Positions 6,972-13,533 of a stretch of DNA of 13,533 bases are shown here, in pieces. This stretch comes from an uncultured Flavobacteriia bacterium (GTDB lineage Bacteria > Bacteroidota > Bacteroidia > Flavobacteriales_D > Crocinitomicaceae). Both the position numbers and the translations under genes were made by a program. Below the pieces are notes generated by a model that was given only the letters and a program-made list of their open reading frames with translations, ran no database searches and had not been told where the DNA came from. How positions within the stretch are numbered: the first letter of the stretch is position 1; each line of letters begins with the position of its first letter. The DNA is taken from contig CAIYXD010000380.1 in assembly GCA_903930085.1 (NCBI GenBank), positions 1-13,533 on the forward strand, in the 5' to 3' direction.

Positions 6972-7583
6972 TCATCTGCCTCTTTTAACAACAGGAAATT
7001 TCATTTTGTAATCCACTTTGACATCGCCTTTTGAAATATTCTGCAACCTTTTTGTCAACAATCTTCTTTTTAACGGGGATAGATGATCCGTAAATAAAAT
7101 CCCATCAATATGGTCGTATTCGTGTTGAATGATTCGTGCAGCGTAGCCTTCAAATGCCTCTTCGTGAAAATTCCAATTTTCATCGTAGTACGAAACTTGG
7201 ATTTTTTCTTTTCTAAAAACCTCTTCGCGAATTTTGGGAATAGACAAACATCCTTCGTGAAAACCCCACTCCTCACCGCTTTCTTCCTCGATAATTGGAT
7301 TGATAAATACTTTTTTAAAGTTTTCAATGCCAAATGCTTTTGGATCAGGCACTTCTTCTTCGTCCTCGTCGTCCTCGTCTTTTTCCGCGAAAGGACTTCC
7401 ATCCACCACAAACATTCGGATTGATTTTCCAATTTGGGGAGCAGCCAATCCAACACCAGAAGCATGGTACATTGTTTCGTACATGTCTTTTATTAATTTT
7501 TGCAAATCGGGGAATTCATTGGTTATTTCCTCCGCTTCTTTTTTTAAAACCGGATCGCCGTAGGCCACAATTGGTAAAATCAT
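6972..7583 (-). CDS. def: Peptide deformylase
   Basis: Removes the N-formyl group from nascent proteins in the cytoplasm, using a bound divalent metal. All three family motifs are present: GVGLAAPQIG (43-52), EGCLSIP (110-116) and QHEYDHIDG (153-161). The predicted metal ligands are C112, H154 and H158, with E155 as catalytic base. At 203 residues it is longer than E. coli Def (about 169), owing to an acidic insert (about 66-82, EKDEDDEDEEEVPD) between the first two motifs and a basic C-terminal extension; insertions of this kind occur in Bacteroidota deformylases. The start at 7583 gives the standard MILPIVAYGDPVL opening. It lies 85 bases downstream of ruvX. Confidence 0.97.
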   Translation of the reverse strand: MILPIVAYGDPVLKKEAEEITNEFPDLQKLIKDMYETMYHASGVGLAAPQIGKSIRMFVVDGSPFAEKDEDDEDEEEVPDPKAFGIENFKKVFINPIIEEESGEEWGFHEGCLSIPKIREEVFRKEKIQVSYYDENWNFHEEAFEGYAARIIQHEYDHIDGILFTDHLSPLKRRLLTKRLQNISKGDVKVDYKMKFPVVKRGR

Positions 7584-7600
7584 TCTTAAACTATTTTTTA

Positions 7601-7608
7601 CAAAATTA
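7601..7608 (-). promoter_or_regulatory. Possible -7 promoter box for def
   Basis: TAATTTTG on the minus strand fits TAnnTTTG and lies 17 bases upstream of the def start. The closest TTG-like -33 candidate (ATTG within CGTTAACATTG) is about 22 bases further upstream, slightly long. def could equally be reached by read-through from ruvX. Confidence 0.4.
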
Positions 7609-7668
7609 AATTATTCAGCGAAAGAAGCCGCAATGTTAACGTATTTTATACTTCATCAACAGCTGAAA

Positions 7669-8079
7669 TTACCGTTGGTTCATGTAGGATTGTAAAATTA
7701 TCGTTGCACTGACACTGTCCAAGGCTCCTTTTTCCTGGCGTTGCTTTTTCTTCAATCCGCCATCAATCATGGATTGCATCGCCATTTTAGAAGTGAATCG
7801 CTCGTCAACCAGTTCAATTTTTTGTAAGGGAAATTCTTTTTCCAAAGCTTCCTTTAATAGGTAAACATTTTGAGTAATGTGCGTGTCTTCGTTGTTCAGC
7901 CTTTTTGGTTCACCCAAAACAATGGTATCGACTTGGTTTTTAAGCATTAAATCTTTCAAAAAAACCATTAATTCAGCCGAATCAACTGTAGTTAGAGGAG
8001 ATGCAATAATCTGCAATTCATCCGTCATTGCTATTCCCGTTCGCTTTAATCCAAAATCCAATGCTACAATTCTACCCAT
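7669..8079 (-). CDS. ruvX: Putative pre-16S rRNA nuclease / Holliday junction resolvase-like protein RuvX
   Basis: 136 residues, normal for the YqgF/RuvX family (RNase H fold), implicated in pre-16S rRNA 5' processing and proposed as a Holliday junction resolvase. Seen: strand 1 with ALDFGLKRTGIAMTD (D8 as first acidic residue), VLGEPKRLNNED in place of the more common GLP loop, VDERFTS (E93) and the C-terminal GALDSVSATIIL with D121. Together D8, E93 and D121 make a plausible acidic triad. The start at 8079 gives the conserved N-terminus at once. It diverges from dapD over 64 bases and leads the ruvX-def-lipoprotein series. A TATCTTTG box only 5 bases before the ATG suggests a leaderless message. 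Confidence 0.93.
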   Translation of the reverse strand: MGRIVALDFGLKRTGIAMTDELQIIASPLTTVDSAELMVFLKDLMLKNQVDTIVLGEPKRLNNEDTHITQNVYLLKEALEKEFPLQKIELVDERFTSKMAMQSMIDGGLKKKQRQEKGALDSVSATIILQSYMNQR

Positions 8080-8084
8080 GCCTG

Positions 8085-8116
8085 CAAAGATAGTTTAGAA
8101 AATGATTCCACGACAA
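8085..8116 (-). promoter_or_regulatory. Promoter for ruvX, predicted leaderless
   Basis: On the minus strand TTG (8114-8116), 21 bases, then TATCTTTG (8085-8092), a full match to the Bacteroidota -7 pattern. Only 5 bases (8080-8084) separate the box from the ATG, so transcription should begin at or within a couple of bases of the start codon. Confidence 0.65.
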
Positions 8117-8120
8117 TGAT

Positions 8121-8128
8121 TATCTTTG
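8121..8128 (+). promoter_or_regulatory. -7 promoter box for dapD
   Basis: TATCTTTG, an exact mirror of the ruvX box, lies 15 bases upstream of the dapD ATG, predicting a leader of about ten bases. No good TTG is found 17-21 bases upstream (the nearest T-rich candidate, TTT at 8094-8096, is 24 away), so the -33 element is weak. Confidence 0.55.
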
Positions 8129-8143
8129 TGCAAAATTTGAATT

Positions 8144-8953
8144 ATGAGATCTATTATAGAAGCAGCGTGGGAAAACAGAGCACTTTTGAGCCAAGCAGAG
8201 ACAATTGATGCAATAAACCATGTTATTGAAGATATCGACAAAGGACTTTTGCGGGTTGCGGAACCAACAGATTCTGGCGAATGGATTGTAAACGAATGGG
8301 TAAAAAAGGCAGTTGTAATGTACTTTCCAATTCGAAAAATGGAAACGATAGAAGTTGGACCTTTTGAATTTCACGATAAAATGGCATTAAAAACCAATTA
8401 CAAGGAATTAGGCGTTCGCATTGTTCCACCTGCTGTTGCGCGTTATGGTGCTTTCATCGCTTCGGGCGTTATTCTAATGCCGTCGTATGTAAACATTGGC
8501 GCATATGTGGATTCTGGAACAATGGTGGATACTTGGGCAACTGTTGGATCATGTGCGCAAATTGGAAAAAACGTTCATTTGAGCGGTGGCGTCGGAATTG
8601 GCGGCGTTTTGGAACCATTGCAAGCAGCGCCGGTTATCATTGAAGACGATGCTTTTATCGGATCGAGATGTATTGTTGTAGAAGGCGTTCGCGTTGGAAA
8701 ACAAGCTGTTTTAGGAGCGAATGTTGTTTTAACGAAATCCACAAAAATAATTGATGTTTCCGGTTCTGAACCGATAGAATTTCGCGGATACGTTCCGGAA
8801 AGATCGGTCGTAATTCCAGGTTCCTACACAAAATCTTTTCCAGCTGGTGATTTCCAAGTACCTTGTGCTTTAATCATTGGAAAAAGAAAAGAATCAACGG
8901 ATTTAAAAACGTCCTTGAACGATGCCTTACGGGAACATAATGTTGCGGTGTAA
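8144..8953 (+). CDS. dapD: 2,3,4,5-tetrahydropyridine-2,6-dicarboxylate N-succinyltransferase
   Basis: Transfers succinyl from succinyl-CoA to tetrahydrodipicolinate in the succinylase branch of diaminopimelate and lysine synthesis, giving the meso-DAP needed for peptidoglycan; a cytoplasmic trimer in known relatives. 269 residues, close to E. coli DapD (274). An alpha-helical N-terminal part (about 1-90) precedes a left-handed beta-helix of hexapeptide repeats (about 100-230), with family blocks RIVPPAVARYGAFI, VNIGAYVDSGTMVDTWATVGSCAQIG, GGVGIGGVLEPLQA and AFIGSRCIVVEGVRVG clearly seen. The C-terminal CALIIGKRKESTDLKTSLNDALR is also typical. The ATG at 8144 matches the usual N-terminus. Monocistronic by layout: the next gene starts 309 bases later with its own promoter. 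Confidence 0.97.
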   Translation: MRSIIEAAWENRALLSQAETIDAINHVIEDIDKGLLRVAEPTDSGEWIVNEWVKKAVVMYFPIRKMETIEVGPFEFHDKMALKTNYKELGVRIVPPAVARYGAFIASGVILMPSYVNIGAYVDSGTMVDTWATVGSCAQIGKNVHLSGGVGIGGVLEPLQAAPVIIEDDAFIGSRCIVVEGVRVGKQAVLGANVVLTKSTKIIDVSGSEPIEFRGYVPERSVVIPGSYTKSFPAGDFQVPCALIIGKRKESTDLKTSLNDALREHNVAV

Positions 8954-9036
8954 TTTCATCTTGTAAATGAGCTGATTTAGATTATTTACCCGTAAATTAT
9001 TCCCAAAAATTTTAGGACAATTCAGTTTTTTTATAT

Positions 9037-9103
9037 AAAATCCACGCATGTCGTTAATGGAACGAAGCAACTCGTTTTCCCATTTTCTAAATTCGTGGAT
9101 TTT
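9037..9103. repeat. Nested inverted repeat, possible dapD terminator or small structured RNA/repeat element
   Basis: The outer stem is a perfect 10-bp repeat, AAAATCCACG (9037-9046) with CGTGGATTTT (9094-9103). Inside it a second stem pairs AATGGAACGA (9056-9065) with TCGTT (9072-9076) and CCATT (9080-9084), with a 3-base bulge and a 6-base loop. On the plus strand the outer stem runs into T-rich sequence (9100-9109), consistent with termination of dapD transcripts, though the long interior is unusual for a simple terminator. Confidence 0.5.
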
Positions 9104-9209
9104 TCTTTTACACCAACTTTTTTTAACCGTATCTTAAGATAAATATTTCCGTAGAGAACAAAAACGCAAGAATAATGTTAGGTATTTTAACAAAAATTAT
9201 AGTATTGTT

Positions 9210-9225
9210 TTAAACGCTTGTTTAA
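9210..9225. promoter_or_regulatory. Candidate TetR operator
   Basis: Perfect 16-bp palindrome TTAAAC-GCTT-GTTTAA ending 10 bases before the -7 box. A further GTTTAAA (9233-9239) overlaps the -7 box and also pairs with TTTAAAC (9209-9215). The position fits autorepression of the tetR-efflux operon by its own first gene product, as is common for TetR regulators; this is inferred from position and symmetry only. Confidence 0.6.
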
Positions 9226-9243
9226 TATTGTTGTTTAAATTTG
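9218..9243 (+). promoter_or_regulatory. Promoter for the tetR-efflux operon
   Basis: TAAATTTG (9236-9243) matches TAnnTTTG, 19 bases before the tetR ATG. TTG at 9218-9220 is the only nearby -33 candidate; at 15 bases the spacing is short. The operator palindrome covers this -33 region, so repressor binding would block it. Confidence 0.55.
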
Positions 9244-9262
9244 TACGCGTTAAAAAAAACAC

Positions 9263-9889
9263 ATGAAAAAGGATACATCGACAGAAGAAAAAATCAAGGA
9301 AGCAGCGAAAACTGTTTTCCTTGCAAAAGGCTTTGAAGGTTGCACATCCAGAGAAATTGCAAACGCAGCGGGAATGAATGTTGCACTTGTAAACTATTAT
9401 TTCAGATCCAAAAGTCAGCTCTTTAAATTAATTTTTCAATCCGCTGTCGAGGATTTCATGCTTTCCATGGTGCATGTTTTTAAAACGGAGCAGACGCTAG
9501 AAGATAAAATGCGCTATTTTATTGAAAAGGAATATGAATTTTTAGCGAAACACCAAGAATTACCAAACTTCATCATCAATGAAATGAACCGAGAAGATGG
9601 CTGTTCCATCGAGCACAACCACCTTTTTCAACAAGTTGCTGAAACTGGAATTTTCAACGATTGTATCAACGAACAAGCTGCTGGAAGAATGCGCGAAATA
9701 AGTCTTTTAAGTATGATTTTATTGATTATGTCTAATTGCCATTACCCAACGATGTCGCGAAAATTAATGCAATCCATCCACCAAATCAGCGAAGAGGAAT
9801 ATGCCGCGCAGCTTGCCTCACATAGAAACCATGTAACGGAAATGATTGTAGCGTATCTTTTTCCGAAAAATTCAAACAATACCTTATAA
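9263..9889 (+). CDS. TetR/AcrR family transcriptional regulator of efflux operon
   Basis: 208 residues. The N-terminal TetR DNA-binding domain (about 8-55) is clear: EEKIKEAAKTVFLAKGFEGCT, then the helix-turn-helix SREIANAAGMNVALVNYYFRSKSQLF (about 29-54). The C-terminal two-thirds is the variable helical ligand/dimer domain and does not tell the inducer. It is first in a same-strand series with tolC, an adaptor and an RND pump, separated from tolC by only 34 bases, so it is very likely the local repressor of the pump operon. The upstream palindrome at 9210-9225 is the expected binding site. The natural ligand and pump substrate cannot be read from the sequence. Confidence 0.92.
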   Translation: MKKDTSTEEKIKEAAKTVFLAKGFEGCTSREIANAAGMNVALVNYYFRSKSQLFKLIFQSAVEDFMLSMVHVFKTEQTLEDKMRYFIEKEYEFLAKHQELPNFIINEMNREDGCSIEHNHLFQQVAETGIFNDCINEQAAGRMREISLLSMILLIMSNCHYPTMSRKLMQSIHQISEEEYAAQLASHRNHVTEMIVAYLFPKNSNNTL

Positions 9890-9923
9890 TTTATAGTTAA
9901 TCCAAAAAGTTAATATCCGATCA

Positions 9924-11222
9924 ATGAAATTAAAATTAATAGCGATTCTTGTTTTTGCTGGGAGCTTATCCTCCAAAGCGCAAAATTTGGATTTGGAAAC
10001 GTGCCTAAAAATGGCAGATACGGCAAATTTAACAATCCGAAATTCCAGATTAGACATAGCAATCAATAACCGAGAAAGAAAGGCCTATGAGTCAGCGCGA
10101 TTGCCAAAACTAGCTATTTCTGGCGACTACAAATACAACGCAATTATTCCTGGCCAAGTTGTTCCAGGTGAATTTTTTGGTGGTCCGGCAGGAACTTTTT
10201 CAACCGTGCAATTTGGTGTTCCGTTTAACTTAAGCACTACCGCTCAGTTCACCCAAATATTATTCAATCCGCAAGTTAATTATGGTCTAGCGGCATTGAA
10301 AATAAATGGTGAATTGACAAAAATTCAGCAACAAATGGTGGAGCAAAATATAAAGCACCAAGTTGCCGAAACATTTTTCAATTTGCAGGCCATCACAAAA
10401 CAGTTGTCGTTTGTAACTGCAAACATTGCAAACATGGACAAATTGATAAAAAATATGCAATTGATGGTTGATCAAGAATTGGTGATTCAAACAGAAGCGG
10501 ATAAATTACAAATCAACCGACTATCGTTGCTTAATTCTCGCCAGTCTTTGCAAGCGACACAAGAACAGCTGGAATCGCTATTAAAGATTTTAATGGGAAT
10601 GGATTCTGAGGCGAAAATCCGATTGGAATCCGACGAATTGGTAGAAAAGTCCATTCTTGTGGACAAGCAAACCGTTGTTTACCAAGAATTGGAATTGTTG
10701 GGAGCACAGAAAAAAATGAACGAAGAAGAGCGAAAAGGAACAAATATGGCGTATTTACCTAGTTTGTCTTTTTATGCGGCGTATAATTACAATTACAACA
10801 TGAAACCAGCCGACGATTACCGCGTTGGGATAGAAGGTGCATTTATTGGCTTAAAACTCGATTGGACACTTTTTGACGGAATGGAAAAATTCCACAAGCA
10901 AAAAGTCAATGCTTTGGAAGCAGAAAAAATCGACAACCAACAAACAACGGTTACACAGCAATTGGAAATGCAGACGAATAATGCTAAAAAACAAATTGAA
11001 GTAAGTTCTGGTGCTTTAGCAATTTCACAAGAACAATTGCGCTTATCCGATCGTGTTTACAAACAGACACAGCTGAAATTTGAACAAGGCACTATTAGTT
11101 CGAATGATTTAATTCTTGCAGACAATAACCTTCAGCAATCGCAAACAAATGTTGTTGCAGCATATATTCAACTGCGACAAGCAGAATTAACATACTTGAG
11201 ATCCATCGGAAATATAAAGTAA
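9924..11222 (+). CDS. TolC family outer membrane efflux protein
   Basis: 432 residues. A signal peptide (MKLKLIAILVFAGSLSSKA, likely cut before Q20) leads into the OEP fold: DLETCLKMADTANLTIRNSRLDI opens the first periplasmic helix, and two similar halves each carry long coiled helices with Q/N/E/L-rich stretches. The second half begins near YLPSLSFYAAYNYNYN (about 275), with the DWTLFDG strand and the closing LKFEQGTISSNDLILADNNLQQSQ typical of the family. It forms a trimeric outer-membrane channel reaching into the periplasm, docking to the adaptor and RND pump encoded next. It has a normal length and no lipobox. Spacing to the adaptor gene is 41 bases, consistent with one operon. Confidence 0.94.
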   Translation: MKLKLIAILVFAGSLSSKAQNLDLETCLKMADTANLTIRNSRLDIAINNRERKAYESARLPKLAISGDYKYNAIIPGQVVPGEFFGGPAGTFSTVQFGVPFNLSTTAQFTQILFNPQVNYGLAALKINGELTKIQQQMVEQNIKHQVAETFFNLQAITKQLSFVTANIANMDKLIKNMQLMVDQELVIQTEADKLQINRLSLLNSRQSLQATQEQLESLLKILMGMDSEAKIRLESDELVEKSILVDKQTVVYQELELLGAQKKMNEEERKGTNMAYLPSLSFYAAYNYNYNMKPADDYRVGIEGAFIGLKLDWTLFDGMEKFHKQKVNALEAEKIDNQQTTVTQQLEMQTNNAKKQIEVSSGALAISQEQLRLSDRVYKQTQLKFEQGTISSNDLILADNNLQQSQTNVVAAYIQLRQAELTYLRSIGNIK

Positions 11223-11263
11223 TCACCATTTAAAAATTTGAAATTCACCAAAAAAAAATAAAA

Positions 11264-12316
11264 ATGAATAAACGCTTAATCACCATAACAATCGCAGCAG
11301 TAGTATTAGTAGCAATTACTGTTTTAAAACTAGTCTCCAATAAGGAAGCTGTTGATAAGAAAATCTATATTCACGATATGAAAGCTGCCATTCTAGTGGA
11401 AGCTATTTCTCCAAGTATGCACGAGTTCGCAAGTGCTTTTTCCTTTTTGGGAACGTTTGAACCTATTAGACAAAATACAATTGGTTCGGATGCACAGGGA
11501 AAACTTATTAAATTGACAATTGAAGAAGGCGACAAAGTTTCCCAAGGTCAAATTTTAGCAAAAGTAGACGATGAAATGCTTCAGTTGCAATTAGACAATG
11601 CTGAAATTTCTTTAGAAAGTCAAAAAAATGACGATGCACGAAACAGCAATTTAGCGAAGGAAAATGCGGTTGCAGGCGTTCAAATTGAAAAAACAAAATT
11701 GGGAATTCGCACTGCTGAAAACCAGAAAAAGCAACTCCAAAAACAGCTTCGTAGCACCAATATTACGGCGCCGTTCTCAGGTGTAATCACAAAAAAAATG
11801 GTGGATTTAGGTTCTGTTATTGGTGCGGGTTCTCCACTATTTGAAATCACGGATATTTCCTCTTTGAAATTAACCGTAAGTGTTCCAGAGCGCGATATTT
11901 TAAAATTCAAACTTTCCCAACCGGTTGCCATAAAAGTAGATATCTATGGCGATCGATCCTTCGATGGAAAGGTGACTAACATTAGCGTGCAGGCAGATAA
12001 ATCACACAATTTCAAAGTTCAAATTACGATTAACAATTCCAACCGTGAATTGATGGCTGGCATGTATGGTTCGGCTTCATTAACCAATTCAGAAAGCATC
12101 ACAGCACTTTCGATTCCACGAAAAGCATTAATTGGTTCTACTAAAAACCCGCAAGTATATATCGTGCGAAATGGCAAATCAATTTTAACATCGTTCAACG
12201 CTGGAACTTCGGATGGCGAATATATCGAGGTAATAAGTGGTATTTCAAAATCAGATCGCATTGTGGTGAAAGGTCAAGTGAATTTACAAAACAATTCTAA
12301 CGTTAAGACGAAATAA
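11264..12316 (+). CDS. RND efflux periplasmic adaptor (membrane fusion protein, HlyD/AcrA-like)
   Basis: 350 residues. An N-terminal hydrophobic segment (about 5-24) is followed by no cysteine lipobox, so it is probably held by an uncleaved membrane anchor rather than lipid. The split lipoyl/barrel-sandwich domain is clear: GSDAQGKLIKLTIEEGDKVSQGQIL (about 74-98) and NITAPFSGVITKKMVDLGSVIGAGSPLFEI (about 166-195), with a short helical hairpin between (about 104-162). A beta-barrel and a membrane-proximal domain follow (IPRKALIGSTKNPQVYIV at about 284-301). It bridges the TolC-like channel and the RND pump. The next gene starts 8 bases after its stop codon. Confidence 0.94.
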   Translation: MNKRLITITIAAVVLVAITVLKLVSNKEAVDKKIYIHDMKAAILVEAISPSMHEFASAFSFLGTFEPIRQNTIGSDAQGKLIKLTIEEGDKVSQGQILAKVDDEMLQLQLDNAEISLESQKNDDARNSNLAKENAVAGVQIEKTKLGIRTAENQKKQLQKQLRSTNITAPFSGVITKKMVDLGSVIGAGSPLFEITDISSLKLTVSVPERDILKFKLSQPVAIKVDIYGDRSFDGKVTNISVQADKSHNFKVQITINNSNRELMAGMYGSASLTNSESITALSIPRKALIGSTKNPQVYIVRNGKSILTSFNAGTSDGEYIEVISGISKSDRIVVKGQVNLQNNSNVKTK

Positions 12317-12324
12317 CAACGACC

Positions 12325-13533
12325 ATGACATTAACAGAATTATCTATAAAACGCCCATCGTTTATTATCGTAATCTTTACGATTTTAATTGGCGGTGGTC
12401 TGATTAGCTATAACCAGCTGAGTTACGAATTGCTTCCCGACTTTTCGCCGCCTATTTTAACGGTTACGACAGCGTATCCAGGAGCTTCGCCTGCAACGGT
12501 GGAAAGCCAAGTTTCGAAACCAATGGAAGATGCTTTGAGCGGATTGGAAAACATCTCGGAAGTTACCGCCTTTTCATTGGACAACGCATCCGTTTTACTT
12601 CTCGAATTTAAAGCTTCCGCAGATATCGACAAATCGTTGGAAGATGCGCAGCGCAAGATTAATAACATTCTTAATAGACTTCCTAACGGCTCTCAAACGC
12701 CCGTTATTGCAAAGATTGAACCAAATGCATCACCCGTTTTACAAGTAAGTGCGATTGCAAAAAATATTCCTGAGCGCGATTTCATGGAATTAATGGACGA
12801 TCAAATCCTACCGCAAATAAAACAAACGAAAGGCGTTGCAGCTGTGTTGGTTATCGGTGGAGAAAAACGCGAATTTCGGGTAAATGTCGATAAGGACAAA
12901 ATGAAATTGTACGGATTAACCTTAAGTGGCATAAACCAGGCAATTGCATCCTCAAACGTTGAGTTTCCAACGGGAAAACTGAAAAACGAAATGGAACAAA
13001 TGACCGTTCGATTGGCGGGAAAATTTAAAACGGAAGAAGACCTTCGAAATTTAATTGTTTCAGCAAACGGCACTTCTACGGTTAGATTGCGCGATGTTGC
13101 AGATGTGCAAGATGGATCGGAAGATCAAATAACGGTATCCCGACTCAATGGCGTAAATGGAATTGGTTTGCGTATCACTAAACAAAGCGATGCGAATGCA
13201 GTGGATATGGCGAATGCTACAAAAGAGAAATTTAAAGAAATTGAAAAGAAATACAGCAAAGAAGGAGTTACTTTTACTGTAGCAACAGATACTTCTATAC
13301 CAACAATTGAATCGGTTGATGCGGTATTACACGATCTTGAATTAGCCGTACTATTGGTTGCAGCGGTAATGATGCTGTTTCTGCACAGTTTGAGAAATGC
13401 ATTTATTGTATTGATTGCAATTCCAGCTTCGTTAATTACGACTTTTGTTGCGATGTACCTGCTTGGGTTTACATTGAATTTAATGACCTTACTCGCAATG
13501 TCGTTGGTGATTGGTATTTTGGTGGATGACTCG
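12325..13533 (+). CDS. RND efflux transporter, HAE-type, N-terminal part (3' end outside window)
   Basis: Open from ATG 12325 to the window edge, 403 codons without a stop; a full family member is about 1000-1050 residues. MTLTELSIKRPSFIIVIFTILIGGG is the classic cytoplasmic leader plus TM1 of AcrB-like pumps. YPGASPATVESQVSKPMEDALSGLENI is the conserved start of the periplasmic pore domain. TM2 (about 331-350), TM3 (about 355-378) and the start of TM4 follow; the window ends within GILVDDS, where D401 and D402 match the paired proton-relay aspartates of AcrB TM4 (D407/D408). The aspartate pair favours a hydrophobe/amphiphile (drug-type) pump over a heavy-metal one; this is family inference, and the substrate is unknown. 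Driven by proton import, it works with the adaptor and TolC-like channel just upstream. Confidence 0.93.
   Translation, partial: MTLTELSIKRPSFIIVIFTILIGGGLISYNQLSYELLPDFSPPILTVTTAYPGASPATVESQVSKPMEDALSGLENISEVTAFSLDNASVLLLEFKASADIDKSLEDAQRKINNILNRLPNGSQTPVIAKIEPNASPVLQVSAIAKNIPERDFMELMDDQILPQIKQTKGVAAVLVIGGEKREFRVNVDKDKMKLYGLTLSGINQAIASSNVEFPTGKLKNEMEQMTVRLAGKFKTEEDLRNLIVSANGTSTVRLRDVADVQDGSEDQITVSRLNGVNGIGLRITKQSDANAVDMANATKEKFKEIEKKYSKEGVTFTVATDTSIPTIESVDAVLHDLELAVLLVAAVMMLFLHSLRNAFIVLIAIPASLITTFVAMYLLGFTLNLMTLLAMSLVIGILVDDS

Larger units (their letters stand above)
8954..9262. other. 309-base intergenic region between dapD and tetR
   Basis: No convincing gene. In order it holds a 6-2-6 palindrome ATTTAC-CC-GTAAAT (8984-8997), a nested inverted repeat (9037-9103), an AT-rich stretch without obvious structure (about 9110-9205), and the tetR operator and promoter (9210-9243). 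No GC-rich classical terminator is seen after dapD; the nested repeat is the best candidate. Confidence 0.7.

Noticed and set aside
6935..6991. Longer start for the TPR-like lipoprotein (ATG at 6991)
   Set aside because: It overlaps def and puts charged residues ahead of the lipoprotein signal; the ATG at 6934 gives a canonical signal.
7070..7465. 131-codon open frame inside def on the same strand
   Set aside because: Frame-shifted shadow of the deformylase gene with no family features; the def frame has all catalytic motifs.
7632..7640. AATGTTAAC upstream of def resembling half of the DUF1573 dyad
   Set aside because: The second half-site is absent and the position relative to the def promoter box differs, so shared regulation is not supported.
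8927..9133. Open stretch of 68 codons on the minus strand overlapping the 3' end of dapD
   Set aside because: The residues look moderately protein-like, but the first ATG gives only 40 residues, there is no promoter box or family motif, and it overlaps dapD. A decayed gene remnant is possible but unsupported.
9048..9137. Small ORF of 29 codons on the plus strand across the nested repeat
   Set aside because: It overlaps both arms of the inverted repeat, has no recognisable start context, and its composition looks like chance translation of AT-rich sequence.
1..13533. CRISPR arrays, transposons, phage genes, tRNA or rRNA
   Set aside because: No regularly spaced repeats, no transposase- or integrase-like proteins and no tRNA-like cloverleaf were seen on reading; almost all of the sequence is accounted for by housekeeping and efflux genes.

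Overview
The window is AT-rich and carries hallmarks of Bacteroidota, probably Flavobacteriales (genus not determinable by eye). These are a DNA polymerase III alpha subunit with an N-terminal proofreading exonuclease fused to it, secreted DUF1573 proteins, a ruvX-def gene pair, start codons mostly without Shine-Dalgarno sequences, and promoter-like boxes of the TAnnTTTG type used by the Bacteroidota housekeeping sigma factor.

Left part (1-4902): the end of a SirB1/transglutaminase-like gene runs rightward and meets the leftward dnaE gene stop codon to stop codon, with no base between them. A bidirectional-looking intrinsic terminator at 4847-4881 insulates dnaE from the next leftward unit.

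Middle part (4903-8079, all leftward): in order of transcription these are ruvX (Holliday-junction resolvase-like), def (peptide deformylase), a small TPR-like lipoprotein, then three exported DUF1573 proteins (here called B, C and A). B and C are separated by one base. A and B are 75% identical gap-free paralogues. Their upstream regions keep two conserved blocks at identical spacing: a TAnATTTG promoter core and a perfect TTAACA-N3-TGTTAA dyad, with a diverged spacer between. This is the most interesting non-textbook signal in the window.

Right part (8080-13533, all rightward): dapD (lysine/diaminopimelate pathway) diverges from ruvX across a 64-base region with mirror-image TATCTTTG boxes. 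After a 309-base gap holding a nested inverted repeat and a TetR-style operator/promoter, a tetR-tolC-MFP-RND efflux operon begins. The RND pump gene is cut by the window end inside transmembrane segment 4. The TetR protein probably represses its own operon, and the other three proteins form a tripartite inner-membrane/periplasm/outer-membrane pump.

Most of the window is ordinary housekeeping plus one efflux operon. I see no CRISPR array, transposase, phage gene, tRNA or rRNA. I do not claim a wholly new system; the DUF1573 triplet with its shared dyad/promoter is the best candidate for undescribed biology.
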